Shown: one piece after another, positions 25,818 to 34,553 of the stretch
Numbering within the stretch: the first letter of the stretch is position 1
How the letters are laid out: every line of letters begins with the position of its first letter
Assembly: GCF_039503195.1 (NCBI RefSeq)
Contig: NZ_JBCJKP010000001.1
Location: forward strand, 8,990,001 to 9,054,000
DNA length: 64,000 nucleotides
Direction: 5' to 3'
Source of the DNA: Streptomyces mirabilis
GTDB lineage: Bacteria > Actinomycetota > Actinomycetes > Streptomycetales > Streptomycetaceae
Notes under the pieces: generated by a model
Database searches by the model: none
What the model was told of the DNA's origin: nothing
The model's input: only the letters and a program-made list of their open reading frames with translations
Program-made: the position numbers and the translations under genes

Positions 25818-26994
25818 CGAGTCCTACGCGGGCTCGCGATCCTTCTACCGTTTCCGGGACGCGGTGGCGGAACTGACCGGCTTCAGCCACATCCTGCCGG
25901 CCCACCAGGGACGTGCGGCGGAACGACTCCTGTTCTCCAACCTCCTCAAGCCCGGCGACACCGTCCTGTCCAACACGCACTTCGACACCACCCGCGCCAA
26001 TGTGGAGCTGGCGGGCTGTGTGGCCCGCGACCTGCCCTGCGCCGAGGCGCGGAACCTGGACAGCTCGGAGCCCTTCAAGGGGAACATCGACCTCGAGGCC
26101 CTGGAGCGGGGGCTGACCGAGACGACCGGCTCGCGTGTCGCCGCGGTGGTCATGACCATCACCAACAACGGCGGTGGCGGTCAGCCCGTCTCCATGGAGA
26201 ATCTGCGGCGGACCTCCGAACTCTGCCGCCGGCACGGTGTCCCCCTGATCCTGGACGCCGCCCGGTTCGCCGAGAACGCGTGGCTGGTCACCCGGCACGA
26301 GGCGGCCTACAAGGACCGCACCCCTCGCCAGGTCGCCGAAGAAGCGTTCCGTCTGGCCGACGGCTGTGTGATGAGCGCGAAGAAGGACGGCATCGTCCAC
26401 ATCGGCGGCTTCATCGGACTGAACGATCCGGAACTCGCCCAGAAGTGCGAGCTCCTCCTCATCGCCACCGAGGGGTTCCCCACCTACGGGGGTCTGGCCG
26501 GACGCGACCTCGACATGATCGCCCAGGGTCTCCAGGAGGTGACCGAACCTTCCTACCTCGCGGAGCGGGCGGAGAGCGCCGACCACCTGGCCCAGCGGGT
26601 TCGCGCCGCCGGCGTGGACATACTGGAGCCACCCGGTCTGCACGCCATCTATCTCAACGCGGGCCGGCTGCTGCCCCACATACCGCCCCACCAGTACCCC
26701 GGCCACGCTCTCGCCTGCCGGCTCTACCTGGAGGGCGGCATCCGGTCGGCCGAACTGGGGTCGCTGTACCTCGGCGAGGAGGACGAGGACGGAAACCCGG
26801 TCAAGAGCCCGCCGTACGAGCTGGTGAGGCTGGCGTTGCCGCGGCGCGTCTACACGCGCAGTCACTACGACCACGTCGGCAGAACCCTGGAGACCATCGC
26901 CAAGAACGCGGAGTCCGTGCACGGCTACCGGATCGTGGAACAGTCCCCGATCCTGCGGCACTTCCGCGCCAAGCTCCAGCCGGTGACCGTCTAG
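25627..26994 (+). CDS. tnaA: Tryptophanase (tryptophan indole-lyase) family enzyme
   Basis: A 455-residue PLP enzyme of the tryptophanase/tyrosine phenol-lyase family: DLLSDSGTGALSSAQLAVGM near 45, AHQGRAAERLLF, TNNGGGGQPVSMENL, LDAARFAENAW, and the PLP lysine in VMSAKKDGIVHIGG (~255). It splits tryptophan to indole, pyruvate and ammonia. Next to an indole prenyltransferase it probably acts on prenylated tryptophan to release prenylindole, as in known Streptomyces pairs. Ribosome-binding site AGGAGCAGAAATCAGG. Last gene of the operon, with a strong terminator behind. Confidence 0.92.
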   Translation: MEPYRIKVVEPIPLTTPQQRKAALERVHYNLFDLRAEEVTIDLLSDSGTGALSSAQLAVGMAGDESYAGSRSFYRFRDAVAELTGFSHILPAHQGRAAERLLFSNLLKPGDTVLSNTHFDTTRANVELAGCVARDLPCAEARNLDSSEPFKGNIDLEALERGLTETTGSRVAAVVMTITNNGGGGQPVSMENLRRTSELCRRHGVPLILDAARFAENAWLVTRHEAAYKDRTPRQVAEEAFRLADGCVMSAKKDGIVHIGGFIGLNDPELAQKCELLLIATEGFPTYGGLAGRDLDMIAQGLQEVTEPSYLAERAESADHLAQRVRAAGVDILEPPGLHAIYLNAGRLLPHIPPHQYPGHALACRLYLEGGIRSAELGSLYLGEEDEDGNPVKSPPYELVRLALPRRVYTRSHYDHVGRTLETIAKNAESVHGYRIVEQSPILRHFRAKLQPVTV

Positions 26995-27020
26995 CGGGCG
27001 GGGGAAACGCCGTCCTGAGG

Positions 27021-27062
27021 CCGCTGCCCGGTCACGTCGTCAACGACGTGACCGGGCAGCGG
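27021..27062. terminator. Bidirectional terminator after tnaA
   Basis: A perfect 20-bp inverted repeat (27021-27040 and 27043-27062, starting CCGCTGCCCGG) with a 2-base centre. It separates the convergent tnaA and kinase remnant. Confidence 0.9.
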
Positions 27063-27083
27063 TTCGCCGGCGCTCGGCCGCTC

Positions 27084-28240
27084 CTACCCGAAGTGGCTGT
27101 CGGTGATCTTCCCGTCCTCCGTGTCCGCGTGGGCGACACAGCGGAAGGCGCGGAGTCCGTCGGACCACTGCTGGGCGGTCGGCGGCAGGATGTCCGTGCT
27201 CCACCGGCCGGTGACGGCTCGCCCGGTGGCGGTCCTGGATTTCAGCATGACCTCCCGCGAGCACAGCGCCTTGACGGTGGGGTGTTTGATCAGGTCCCGG
27301 GCGTTGTTCGTCATCCCGTCCTCGGGCAGCGGAGCGATGGCGAAGGTCTCCACACGTGCTTCACCCGGCAGTCCGCGAGGCTGACGGTGATCGTCCCCGA
27401 GATGTCGGTGATGCCGCTCCAGCACTCGGGGGTCGTGACGCACCGGCCGCCCGCGCCGTCGACCGCGGCGGCTGGGCAGTCCCGGGCGGTGGTCGACACC
27501 CCACCGAACCCCGTGTTCGCGGCGGACGTGGTGACGGACGGCCGGGACGAGGTCGAGGGGGACGTGGGGGTGTCGGAACCCCCACCCCGGTAGCTGATCA
27601 CGGTGACCGAGACGCTCACCGAGACCGCCACCGCCGCCACCGCGGCGATCACTTGGGAGCGCCGCCTCGTCTTCTGCCGGTCCTGCGGCGCCGGGGCGGT
27701 GGTCGTGCCCGGCCGACCGGGTTCGGGCGGCGGGGTGGTGTCCCGCCGCGCGGGGACGGTGGTGGTCCGGCTGCCGGGTACGGGACCGAAGCCGGCCCGG
27801 TCGCCGCCGTCCATGTCGACGGCGGCGAGCGCGTCCCGCAGGGCCCCGGCGTCGGACAGCCGGCGCGCCGGGTCCGCCACCAGGGCCCGCCCGAGCACCT
27901 CGTTGAGCGCCGTCGGCACTCCCGGCAGGTCGGGGTAGGGCCAGGTGTGCCGCACGATGAGTTCCGGGAGGCTGAGCTCGGTGCCGTCCTCGGGGAAGTG
28001 CGGCGGGCGGCCCCGCAGCAGTGCGTAGACCGTGGCGGCGAGCGAGTAGACATCGCCGGCCGGGGTCGGTTCGGCCAGGTGGAACGCCTCGGGCGGAGCG
28101 TACGCGGGGGTCAACGCCTCCCGGGTGACCGACAGTTCCCGGTCCGGCCGGGGCATGGCCGCCAGGCCGAAGTCGGCGAGTGCGACACCGCCGTACCGGT
28201 TGATCAGGATGTTGCCGGGTTTGACCGCATCGTGCCCGTC
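27084..28240 (-). pseudogene. Ser/Thr protein kinase remnant (no N-lobe, no HRD, frameshift)
   Basis: The C-lobe is readable: VKPGNILINRYGGVALADFG, then the APE motif AYAPPEAF and GDVYSLAATVYALLRG. It continues into a Pro/Thr-rich juxtamembrane stretch, one membrane helix (VIAAVAAVAVSVSVSVTVI) and an extracytoplasmic Cys-containing domain. The N-lobe with the ATP-binding Lys is missing, and the catalytic HRD is gone: HDA joins directly to VKPGN, as if six codons were deleted. Near 27350 one missing G (GTGTGGAGACC) shifts the frame; with it restored the tail continues ETFAIAPLPEDG to the TAG-side stop at 27084. PASTA domains are not seen. Confidence 0.8.
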
Positions 28241-28314
28241 ATCCCCCAGCGCAGGACCACCCCCGCGGCAGCACGTCTGACCGGGGACCGCGCCGACTCT
28301 AGCGGAGGCGTACG

Positions 28315-28851
28315 TCAGGACAGCCGGCCCACATGGGCCAGGGCCTGCTTGAGGAGGGCTCCGTGGCCGCCCGGCATCTCGCCCAGGACCGCGGGCGACG
28401 AGGCCTCCTCAGGGCTGAACCAGACCAGGTCGAGGGCGTCCTGCCGGGGGCGGCAGTCGCCGGTCACCGGGACGATGTAGGCGAGCGACACCGCGTGCTG
28501 GCGGGGGTCGTGGAACGGCGTGACGCCCACCGTGGGGAAGTACTCGGCGACGGTGAAGGGCTGGAGCGAGGTCGGGATGCGAGGGAGCGCCACGGGGCCG
28601 AGGTCCTTCTCCAGGTGGCGCAGGAGGGCGTCCCTGACCCGCTCGTGGTGCAGCACCCGGCCCGAGACGACGGTGCGGCTGACCGTCCCGTCCGGCCCTA
28701 TGCGCAGCAGCAGTCCGATGCTGGTGACTTCGCCGTTGTCGTCGACGCGGACCGGCACGGCCTCGACGTACAGGATCGGCATGCGTGCGCGCGCGCTCTC
28801 GAGTTCGTCGGACGTCAGCCAGCCCGGCGTGGTCTCGGTCATGTCAGACAT
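28315..28851 (-). CDS. NUDIX-like DUF4916 family protein
   Basis: A 178-residue protein of the DUF4916 (NUDIX-fold) type: PGWLTSDELESARARMPILY at the N-terminus, VEAVPVRVDDNGEVTSIGLL, then RVLHHERVRDALLRHLEKDLG in the position of the NUDIX box, and VSLAYIVPVTGDCRPRQDALDLVWF. The catalytic REUxEE pattern is degenerate, so a hydrolase activity is not certain. The ATG at 28851 is conventional. It lies alone between the kinase remnant and a gene-poor stretch. Confidence 0.82.
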   Translation of the reverse strand: MSDMTETTPGWLTSDELESARARMPILYVEAVPVRVDDNGEVTSIGLLLRIGPDGTVSRTVVSGRVLHHERVRDALLRHLEKDLGPVALPRIPTSLQPFTVAEYFPTVGVTPFHDPRQHAVSLAYIVPVTGDCRPRQDALDLVWFSPEEASSPAVLGEMPGGHGALLKQALAHVGRLS

Positions 28852-29030
28852 TGGGTGATCATACTTTCAACCCTTCCGGATCCGCGCGCAGTGCTCGCCA
28901 TGGTGTCTGGTGGCCATTGTCATCACCCACAACGTGCGCGCGGTGCAACGGATACGCCGACCGTCCGGATCGTTAGGGAAAGCCGCCGGATGGGCAGGGC
29001 GGCCGTCGGGTCAGGAGGCCGGCCGTCGCG

Positions 29031-29132
29031 TCAGTAGGGCAGCAGGCGACCCGACGGTGTCCTGCGGTCGATCGTCACCTCGCGCCCGGTGGCGGGGCGA
29101 CGGCTGGGGCGAATGCGGATCTGGCGGTTCAT
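29031..29132 (-). CDS. Small basic ORF
   Basis: A 33-residue ORF with a very good ribosome-binding site (GAGGAGGCCGCC before the ATG at 29132). The peptide is Arg-rich (MNRQIRIRPSRRPATGRE...), without Cys or a hydrophobic segment. No family is recognised. The ribosome-binding site is the main support. Confidence 0.4.
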   Translation of the reverse strand: MNRQIRIRPSRRPATGREVTIDRRTPSGRLLPY

Positions 29133-29343
29133 GGCGGCCTCCTCGGACTCGTACAACCAGCTTCCACGCCGCCACGCTCACGCGCGTCGTGCTCACGGGT
29201 CACCCGTACCTCTCCCTGAGGAGCAGACGCGCGACCCGGTCGTACTACCAAGGAGGGATGCCGACCCTGGGGCACGGTCCGGCGCGAGCCGTGCTCTCCG
29301 GGCTTATCCCCATTCCGCCTTCGCGTACTCCGTCGCCGTGCCA

Positions 29344-29400
29344 CCGGCGAAGTCGCGGCCGCTGAGGTGGACGTGCCCGAGGCGGCCGCGACTTCGCCGG
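29344..29400. repeat. 19-bp perfect inverted repeat with 19-base loop
   Basis: CCGGCGAAGTCGCGGCCGC (29344-29362) and its exact complement (29382-29400) flank GTGGACGTGCCC. There is no T-run on either side, so it is not a typical intrinsic terminator. It lies in the 540-base stretch (29133-29674) before the M4 protease where I see no convincing gene, followed at 29428-29476 by two imperfect copies of a 24-base unit starting CCGTGCGCCCC. Confidence 0.85.
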
Positions 29401-29674
29401 GCGCCGCCATTTGAGTGAAGACGGACTCCCGTGCGCCCCGGCTGAACCTCGTCCGTGCGCCCCACGTGAACGTCGTCGAGGGTTAACCCTCGTTTGCTCC
29501 CGACCTGCATGACATGTATCTGTCAAGCTGTCATTCTTCTTCCTCACCTGCCGGACAGGCCTCACACGGTCCGCGTAGGGGCCCCGCACTGCTCAGCTCG
29601 TCCCGGCCAGCACATCCCGTCTGCCCGGGTCTGTCACCGGCCGTCGACGCGCGGCCGCAGCAGTAGGAGTACGA

Positions 29675-32071
29675 GTGAGACGAATCCCCCGTCAGGCGGT
29701 CGCGGCCGGAGCGCTGGCGGCCACCGCCGCGTTCCTGGCCGTCGGCATACAGACGGTCCCCGCGGCCGCCAAGCCTGCCGCCCCCCACCCCAGTCCGCTG
29801 CGCACCGGAGGCCTGGAGGCCAAGCTCACCCCTGCCCAGCACTCGGCACTGCTGAAGAGCGCGGCACAGAAGACCACGACGACCGCCGGCACCCTGGGCC
29901 TCGGAGCCAAGGAGAAGCTGGTCGTCAAGGACGTCGTCAAGGACCAGGACGGCACGCTCCACACCCGCTACGAGCGCACCTACGCCGGCCTGCCGGTGCT
30001 GGGCGGCGACGTGATCGTCCACACTCCGCCGGCCTCCCTCGCCGCCGGCACGGTGAGCAGCACCTTCAACAACAAGCGGACCATCAAGGTCGCCTCCACC
30101 ACCGCGACCTTCACCAAGTCCGCCGCCGCGAGCAAGGCGCTGAAGGCCGCCAAGTCCCTGGCCGCCGAGAAGCCCACCACCGACAGTGCCCGCAAGGTGA
30201 TCTGGGCCGGCAGCGGCACCCCGAAGCTTGCCTGGGAGACCGTGATCGGCGGCCTCCAGGACGACGGCACCCCGAGCCAGCTGCACGTCATCACCGACGC
30301 CACCACCGGCCAGGAGCTCTACCGCTACCAGGGCATCAAGACCGGCACGGGCAACACGCAGTACAGCGGCACGGTCACGCTGAACACCACGCTGTCCGGA
30401 TCGACGTACCAGCTGTACGACACCACACGCGGCGGCCACAAGACCTACAGCCTCAACAACGGCACGTCGGGTACGGGCACGTTGATGACCGACTCCGACG
30501 ACACGTGGGGCACCGGAGCCGGCTCGAACACCCAGACCGCCGGCGCGGACGCCGCCTATGGCGCCCAGGAGACCTGGGACTTCTACAAGAACACCTTCGG
30601 CCGCAGCGGCATCAAGAACGACGGGGTCGCGGCCTACTCGCGCGTCCACTACAGCTCGGCGTACGTCAACGCCTTCTGGGACGACAGCTGCTTCTGCATG
30701 ACCTACGGCGACGGCTCGGGCGGCACCCACGCGCTCACCTCGCTCGACGTGGCCGGGCACGAGATGAGCCACGGCGTCACCTCCAACACGGCGGGCCTGG
30801 ACTACAGCGGTGAGTCCGGCGGCCTCAACGAGGCGACCTCCGACATCTTCGGCACCGGCGTGGAGTTCTACGCCAACAACTCCAGCGACGTCGGCGACTA
30901 CCTCATCGGCGAGAAGATCGACATCAACGGCGACGGCACGCCGCTGCGTTACATGGACAAGCCGAGCAAGGACGGCGGCTCCGCGGACAGTTGGTACTCC
31001 GGCGTCGGCAACCTGGACGTCCACTACTCCTCGGGCCCGGCGAACCACATGTTCTACCTGCTCTCCGAGGGCAGCGGCACCAAGGTCATCAACGGCGTCA
31101 CGTACAACAGCACGACCTCCGACGGAGTCGCCGTCGCGGGCATCGGCCGGGCCGCGGCCCTGCAGATCTGGTACAAGGCGCTGACGTCGTACATGACGTC
31201 CAGCACCGACTACGCGGGCGCCCGCACCGCCGCCCTGAACGCGGCCACCGCCCTGTACGGCGCCGGCTCCACCCAGTACGCGGGGGTGGCGAACGCCTTC
31301 GCGGGCATCAACGTCGGCAGCCATGTCACGCCGCCGTCGAGCGGGGTGACCGTCACGAACCCGGGCAGCCAGTCCTCCACCGTCGGCACCGCGGTGAGCC
31401 TGCAGATCTCGGCCAGCAGCACCAACACCGGCTCGCTGAGCTACGCCGCGACCGGGCTGCCCACCGGCCTGTCGATCAACAGCTCCACCGGAGCGATCAC
31501 CGGGACGCCGACCACCGCCGGGACGTACAGCACCACGGTCACCGTCACCGACAGCACCGGAGCCACCGGAACGGCGTCCTTCACCTGGACCGTCAGCTCC
31601 TCCGGGGGTGGCGGCACCTGCACCTCGACCCAGCTGCTCGGCAACCCGGGCTTCGAGTCGGGCAACACCACCTGGACCGCGAGCAGCGGCGTGATCACCA
31701 ACTCCAGCAGCCAGGCGGCGCACGCCGGTTCGTACAAGGCGTGGCTGGACGGCTACGGCTCGACGCACACCGACACGCTCTCCCAGTCGGTGACGATCCC
31801 GTCCGGCTGCAAGGCCAGCTTCACGTTCTACCTGCACATCGACAGCGCGGAGACGACCACCAGCACCGCGTACGACAAGCTGACGGTCACCGCGGGCACC
31901 ACCACCCTGGCGACGTACTCCAACCTCAACAAGGCCACGGGGTACACACAGAAGACCTTCGACCTGTCCTCGTTCGCCGGTACCACCGTCGCCCTGAAGT
32001 TCAGCGGGGTCGAGGACTCCTCGCTCCAGACCAGCTTCGTCGTCGACGACACCGCCGTCACGACCAGCTGA
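29675..32071 (+). CDS. Secreted M4 (thermolysin-like) neutral metalloprotease
   Basis: A 798-residue secreted protease. The Sec signal peptide (RRIPRQAVAAGALAATAAFLA...AAAKP) is followed by the FTP/PepSY propeptide (~50-215) and the M4 catalytic domain with the zinc motif HEMSH (~370), GLNEATSDIFG for the third ligand, and YSSGPANHMFYLLSEG with the catalytic His. C-terminal to it are a putative Ig-like repeat (~550-645, GTAVSLQISASSTNTGSLSY, GLPTGLSINSSTGAITGTP) and a carbohydrate-binding-like domain (~655-798, NPGFESGNTTW). GTG at 29675 has AGGAGTACGA upstream. Single gene with its own terminator. Confidence 0.94.
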   Translation: MRRIPRQAVAAGALAATAAFLAVGIQTVPAAAKPAAPHPSPLRTGGLEAKLTPAQHSALLKSAAQKTTTTAGTLGLGAKEKLVVKDVVKDQDGTLHTRYERTYAGLPVLGGDVIVHTPPASLAAGTVSSTFNNKRTIKVASTTATFTKSAAASKALKAAKSLAAEKPTTDSARKVIWAGSGTPKLAWETVIGGLQDDGTPSQLHVITDATTGQELYRYQGIKTGTGNTQYSGTVTLNTTLSGSTYQLYDTTRGGHKTYSLNNGTSGTGTLMTDSDDTWGTGAGSNTQTAGADAAYGAQETWDFYKNTFGRSGIKNDGVAAYSRVHYSSAYVNAFWDDSCFCMTYGDGSGGTHALTSLDVAGHEMSHGVTSNTAGLDYSGESGGLNEATSDIFGTGVEFYANNSSDVGDYLIGEKIDINGDGTPLRYMDKPSKDGGSADSWYSGVGNLDVHYSSGPANHMFYLLSEGSGTKVINGVTYNSTTSDGVAVAGIGRAAALQIWYKALTSYMTSSTDYAGARTAALNAATALYGAGSTQYAGVANAFAGINVGSHVTPPSSGVTVTNPGSQSSTVGTAVSLQISASSTNTGSLSYAATGLPTGLSINSSTGAITGTPTTAGTYSTTVTVTDSTGATGTASFTWTVSSSGGGGTCTSTQLLGNPGFESGNTTWTASSGVITNSSSQAAHAGSYKAWLDGYGSTHTDTLSQSVTIPSGCKASFTFYLHIDSAETTTSTAYDKLTVTAGTTTLATYSNLNKATGYTQKTFDLSSFAGTTVALKFSGVEDSSLQTSFVVDDTAVTTS

Positions 32072-32113
32072 TCGATCCGATCGACACCGTCTGACGCCTC
32101 CCCGGCAACAGCC

Positions 32114-32149
32114 GCGACGTGGGTCACCCGCCAGGGTGGCCCACGTCGC
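32114..32149 (+). terminator. Terminator after the M4 protease
   Basis: GCGACGTGGGTCACCC pairs with GGGTGGCCCACGTCGC with one mismatch around a 4-base loop, 42 bases after the stop. A short direct repeat (GTTCCCGTGATGTCCGTG) follows at 32163-32200. Confidence 0.8.
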
Positions 32150-32229
32150 GTCGGTGTGTCGTCGTTCCCGTGATGTCCGTGTTCCCGTGATGTCCGTGGT
32201 TCCCGGGAAGTCGTCGTTCCCGTGCCGGC

Positions 32230-32782
<553 letters not shown>

Positions 32783-33117
32783 GGTCCGAGGCCGGTCCCC
32801 GGGTGCCCGTCCGCCGTCGAGGAATTTGGCGCGATCGCCTCACGCGCCGCTGAGGCGGATGTGATTTCGGCCCCCTTTTGGGGCGGCCCCGCTCATGGCG
32901 TGACGTTTCCGCAGACGTGAGGCGCCGCAAGTGCATGCATGAAATGTGTAGCACGGTATGGGGTGCGCCGGAACGCGGTCCTCCGTTTTCCATGCGGATG
33001 AGTGGTCCGTATTCCCCCTGGTTTGTTGGTGCGTTGACTCGGAAAAGAACCTTCGCGACGGGTGGGGATAGGCTGTGCGAATATTCCGATTCGCACCAGG
33101 GAATCAAGCTCGGGGCC

Positions 33118-33704
33118 ATGAATCACAGGGAATTGCTAGACCACTTAGATGAGTGCGGAATCGCCGGTCGAGGGACTGATCGAAGCCGCGAATCCCAGGA
33201 AGAGGTGCGGCGCGAGTTCTCCTGGGATGTGATCGCCAGCCACCGGGAGCGACTGATGAGACTGGTCCGCCGCCGGTTGCCGAATGCCCAGGACGCGGAG
33301 GACTGCGTTCAGGAAGCGATGCTCAGAGCGGCGGCCCACGGCAATCTCGACCAGGACCGGATCGGTCCCTTTCTGACCTCGGTCGCCCTGCGTCTTTGTG
33401 TGGACCACTACCGCGAACTGGAGCGGAGACGACGGCTGTTGCGCCGCGCGGCGGACGTGGGCGGGCCCGAGCTGCCGGACGAAGGCGTGTGCGACCAGGA
33501 CTTCGGACGCTGGCTGCTCGGTCAGGTGCACCTGCTGCGGGGCCGGGAGCGGCAGGTGGTCCTCGCCCGTGCCCATGGGATCTCCACGCTGGAATTCGCC
33601 CGCATGCACCAGATCTCGGTCAAGGCGGCCGAAGGCGCGTTCACCCGGGGCGGGCTCGGCTGCGGCTGCTCTGCGCCAGGGCCCTCGACGGCGCCGCGGC
33701 ATAA
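33118..33704 (+). pseudogene. ECF sigma factor with a frameshift at the end of region 4
   Basis: Region 2 is clear (RERLMRLVRRRLPNAQDAED, CVQEAMLRAAAHGNL, FLTSVALRLCVDHYRELERR). Region 4 reads LLRGRERQVVLARAHGISTLEFARMHQISVKAAEGAFTR. At 33646-33650 the run CCCGGGGCGGG lacks one base compared with the CCCGGGCGCGGG needed for RARARLRLLCARALDGAAA and TAA 33702-33704. As read, the frame continues 46 nonsense residues and stops at 33786. Only the last ~20 residues differ, so the protein may still work, or this is a consensus error. It starts the operon that leads into the proposed azoxy cluster and is a candidate regulator of it. Confidence 0.8.
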
Positions 33705-33787
33705 CGGACTTCCGCCTTCCTTCCGCGTCCGGCGCAGACCGGGGGTGGGGAAGAAAACGGCTCCCGAATTCCGGGAGTGCGGATGAG

Positions 33788-34420
33788 ATGGAAAGGGTAG
33801 TGACCGTGAGCAAGAATAACACCCAGGACACCATCAAGGATTTCATCGGCGATATCGCCGACAGCACCAAGAAGGCATTCGATGAAATCCTCGACCGGAA
33901 GGGCGATGATTCGCATTCCGCGGATTGGCTCACCCCGGGGAATCCGTATCAGGCGCTGAACGGGCTTCCCGGCGATGTGCTGCGGACGGTCAGCGCGTTG
34001 TCCGCCCTCGGCGGCGTGGCCAACCCCGTGGCCGCACTCGCCAACGCCGCCAACGCCGCGGCCGGCCTCGGCGCCGCCAACCCGCTGGCCGCTCTCGCCG
34101 GCGCGGCCCCCAACCCGCTGGCCGCACTGGGCGGTGGGGCGCCCCATCCACTCGCTGCCCTCACGGGCGGCGGCGCGAACCCGCTCGGCGCCCTCGGCGG
34201 TGCCAATCCGCTGGGCGCGCTCGGACAGGTCGCCGGCGGGGCGGCCTCGGCCGTCTCGGGCGCGGCCGACATGGCGGAGGGCCTGGCCGCGCTGCCCCGG
34301 CAGATCGCCCAGCTGTCCGAGCTCGTCGCCTCCCTGGTGAACGTGCTGGAGGGCGTCCAGGGGGTGGCCGGCGCCATGGCGGGCGCCGGGCGGGCACCGG
34401 CGGCGAGGAAGAGCGGCTGA
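33788..34420 (+). CDS. NPLAAL-repeat protein of unknown function
   Basis: A 210-residue protein (ATG 33788; GTG 33800 or 33806 have better-spaced GGAAAGG). The acidic N-terminal ~55 residues include IKDFIGDIADSTKKAFDEIL. The middle (~85-155) is built of 6-7 copies of a 9-14-residue unit, N-P-L-[AG]-A-L followed by A/G spacers (NPVAAL, NPLAAL, NPLAAL, HPLAAL, NPLGAL, NPLGAL). A helical tail follows (LPRQIAQLSELVASLVNVLEG). There is no signal peptide. The repeat suggests a hydrophobic scaffold or lipid-binding surface (phasin-like), which is inference only. It sits between the sigma factor and the ABC1 kinase in one operon. Confidence 0.75.
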   Translation: MERVVTVSKNNTQDTIKDFIGDIADSTKKAFDEILDRKGDDSHSADWLTPGNPYQALNGLPGDVLRTVSALSALGGVANPVAALANAANAAAGLGAANPLAALAGAAPNPLAALGGGAPHPLAALTGGGANPLGALGGANPLGALGQVAGGAASAVSGAADMAEGLAALPRQIAQLSELVASLVNVLEGVQGVAGAMAGAGRAPAARKSG

Positions 34421-34553
34421 TCCGCCGCTGATCCGGGGCTCACCGGGCGCGTACCGCCGCACCTCGGGTGAGCGATCGCGCCGCATGACCCACGTGCGTG
34501 GGCGATCGCACGGATGACCGACGGAACTCGTCAGGCACAGGAGGTTGTGACAC

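Noticed and set aside
29304..29510. 68-codon minus-strand ORF across the 19-bp hairpin
   Set aside because: It reads through both hairpin arms, has no ribosome-binding site, and no domain could be assigned.
34030..34230. CRISPR or non-coding repeat array
   Set aside because: The repeats are in-frame codons of the NPLAAL protein with varied spacing; no conserved repeat-spacer structure.
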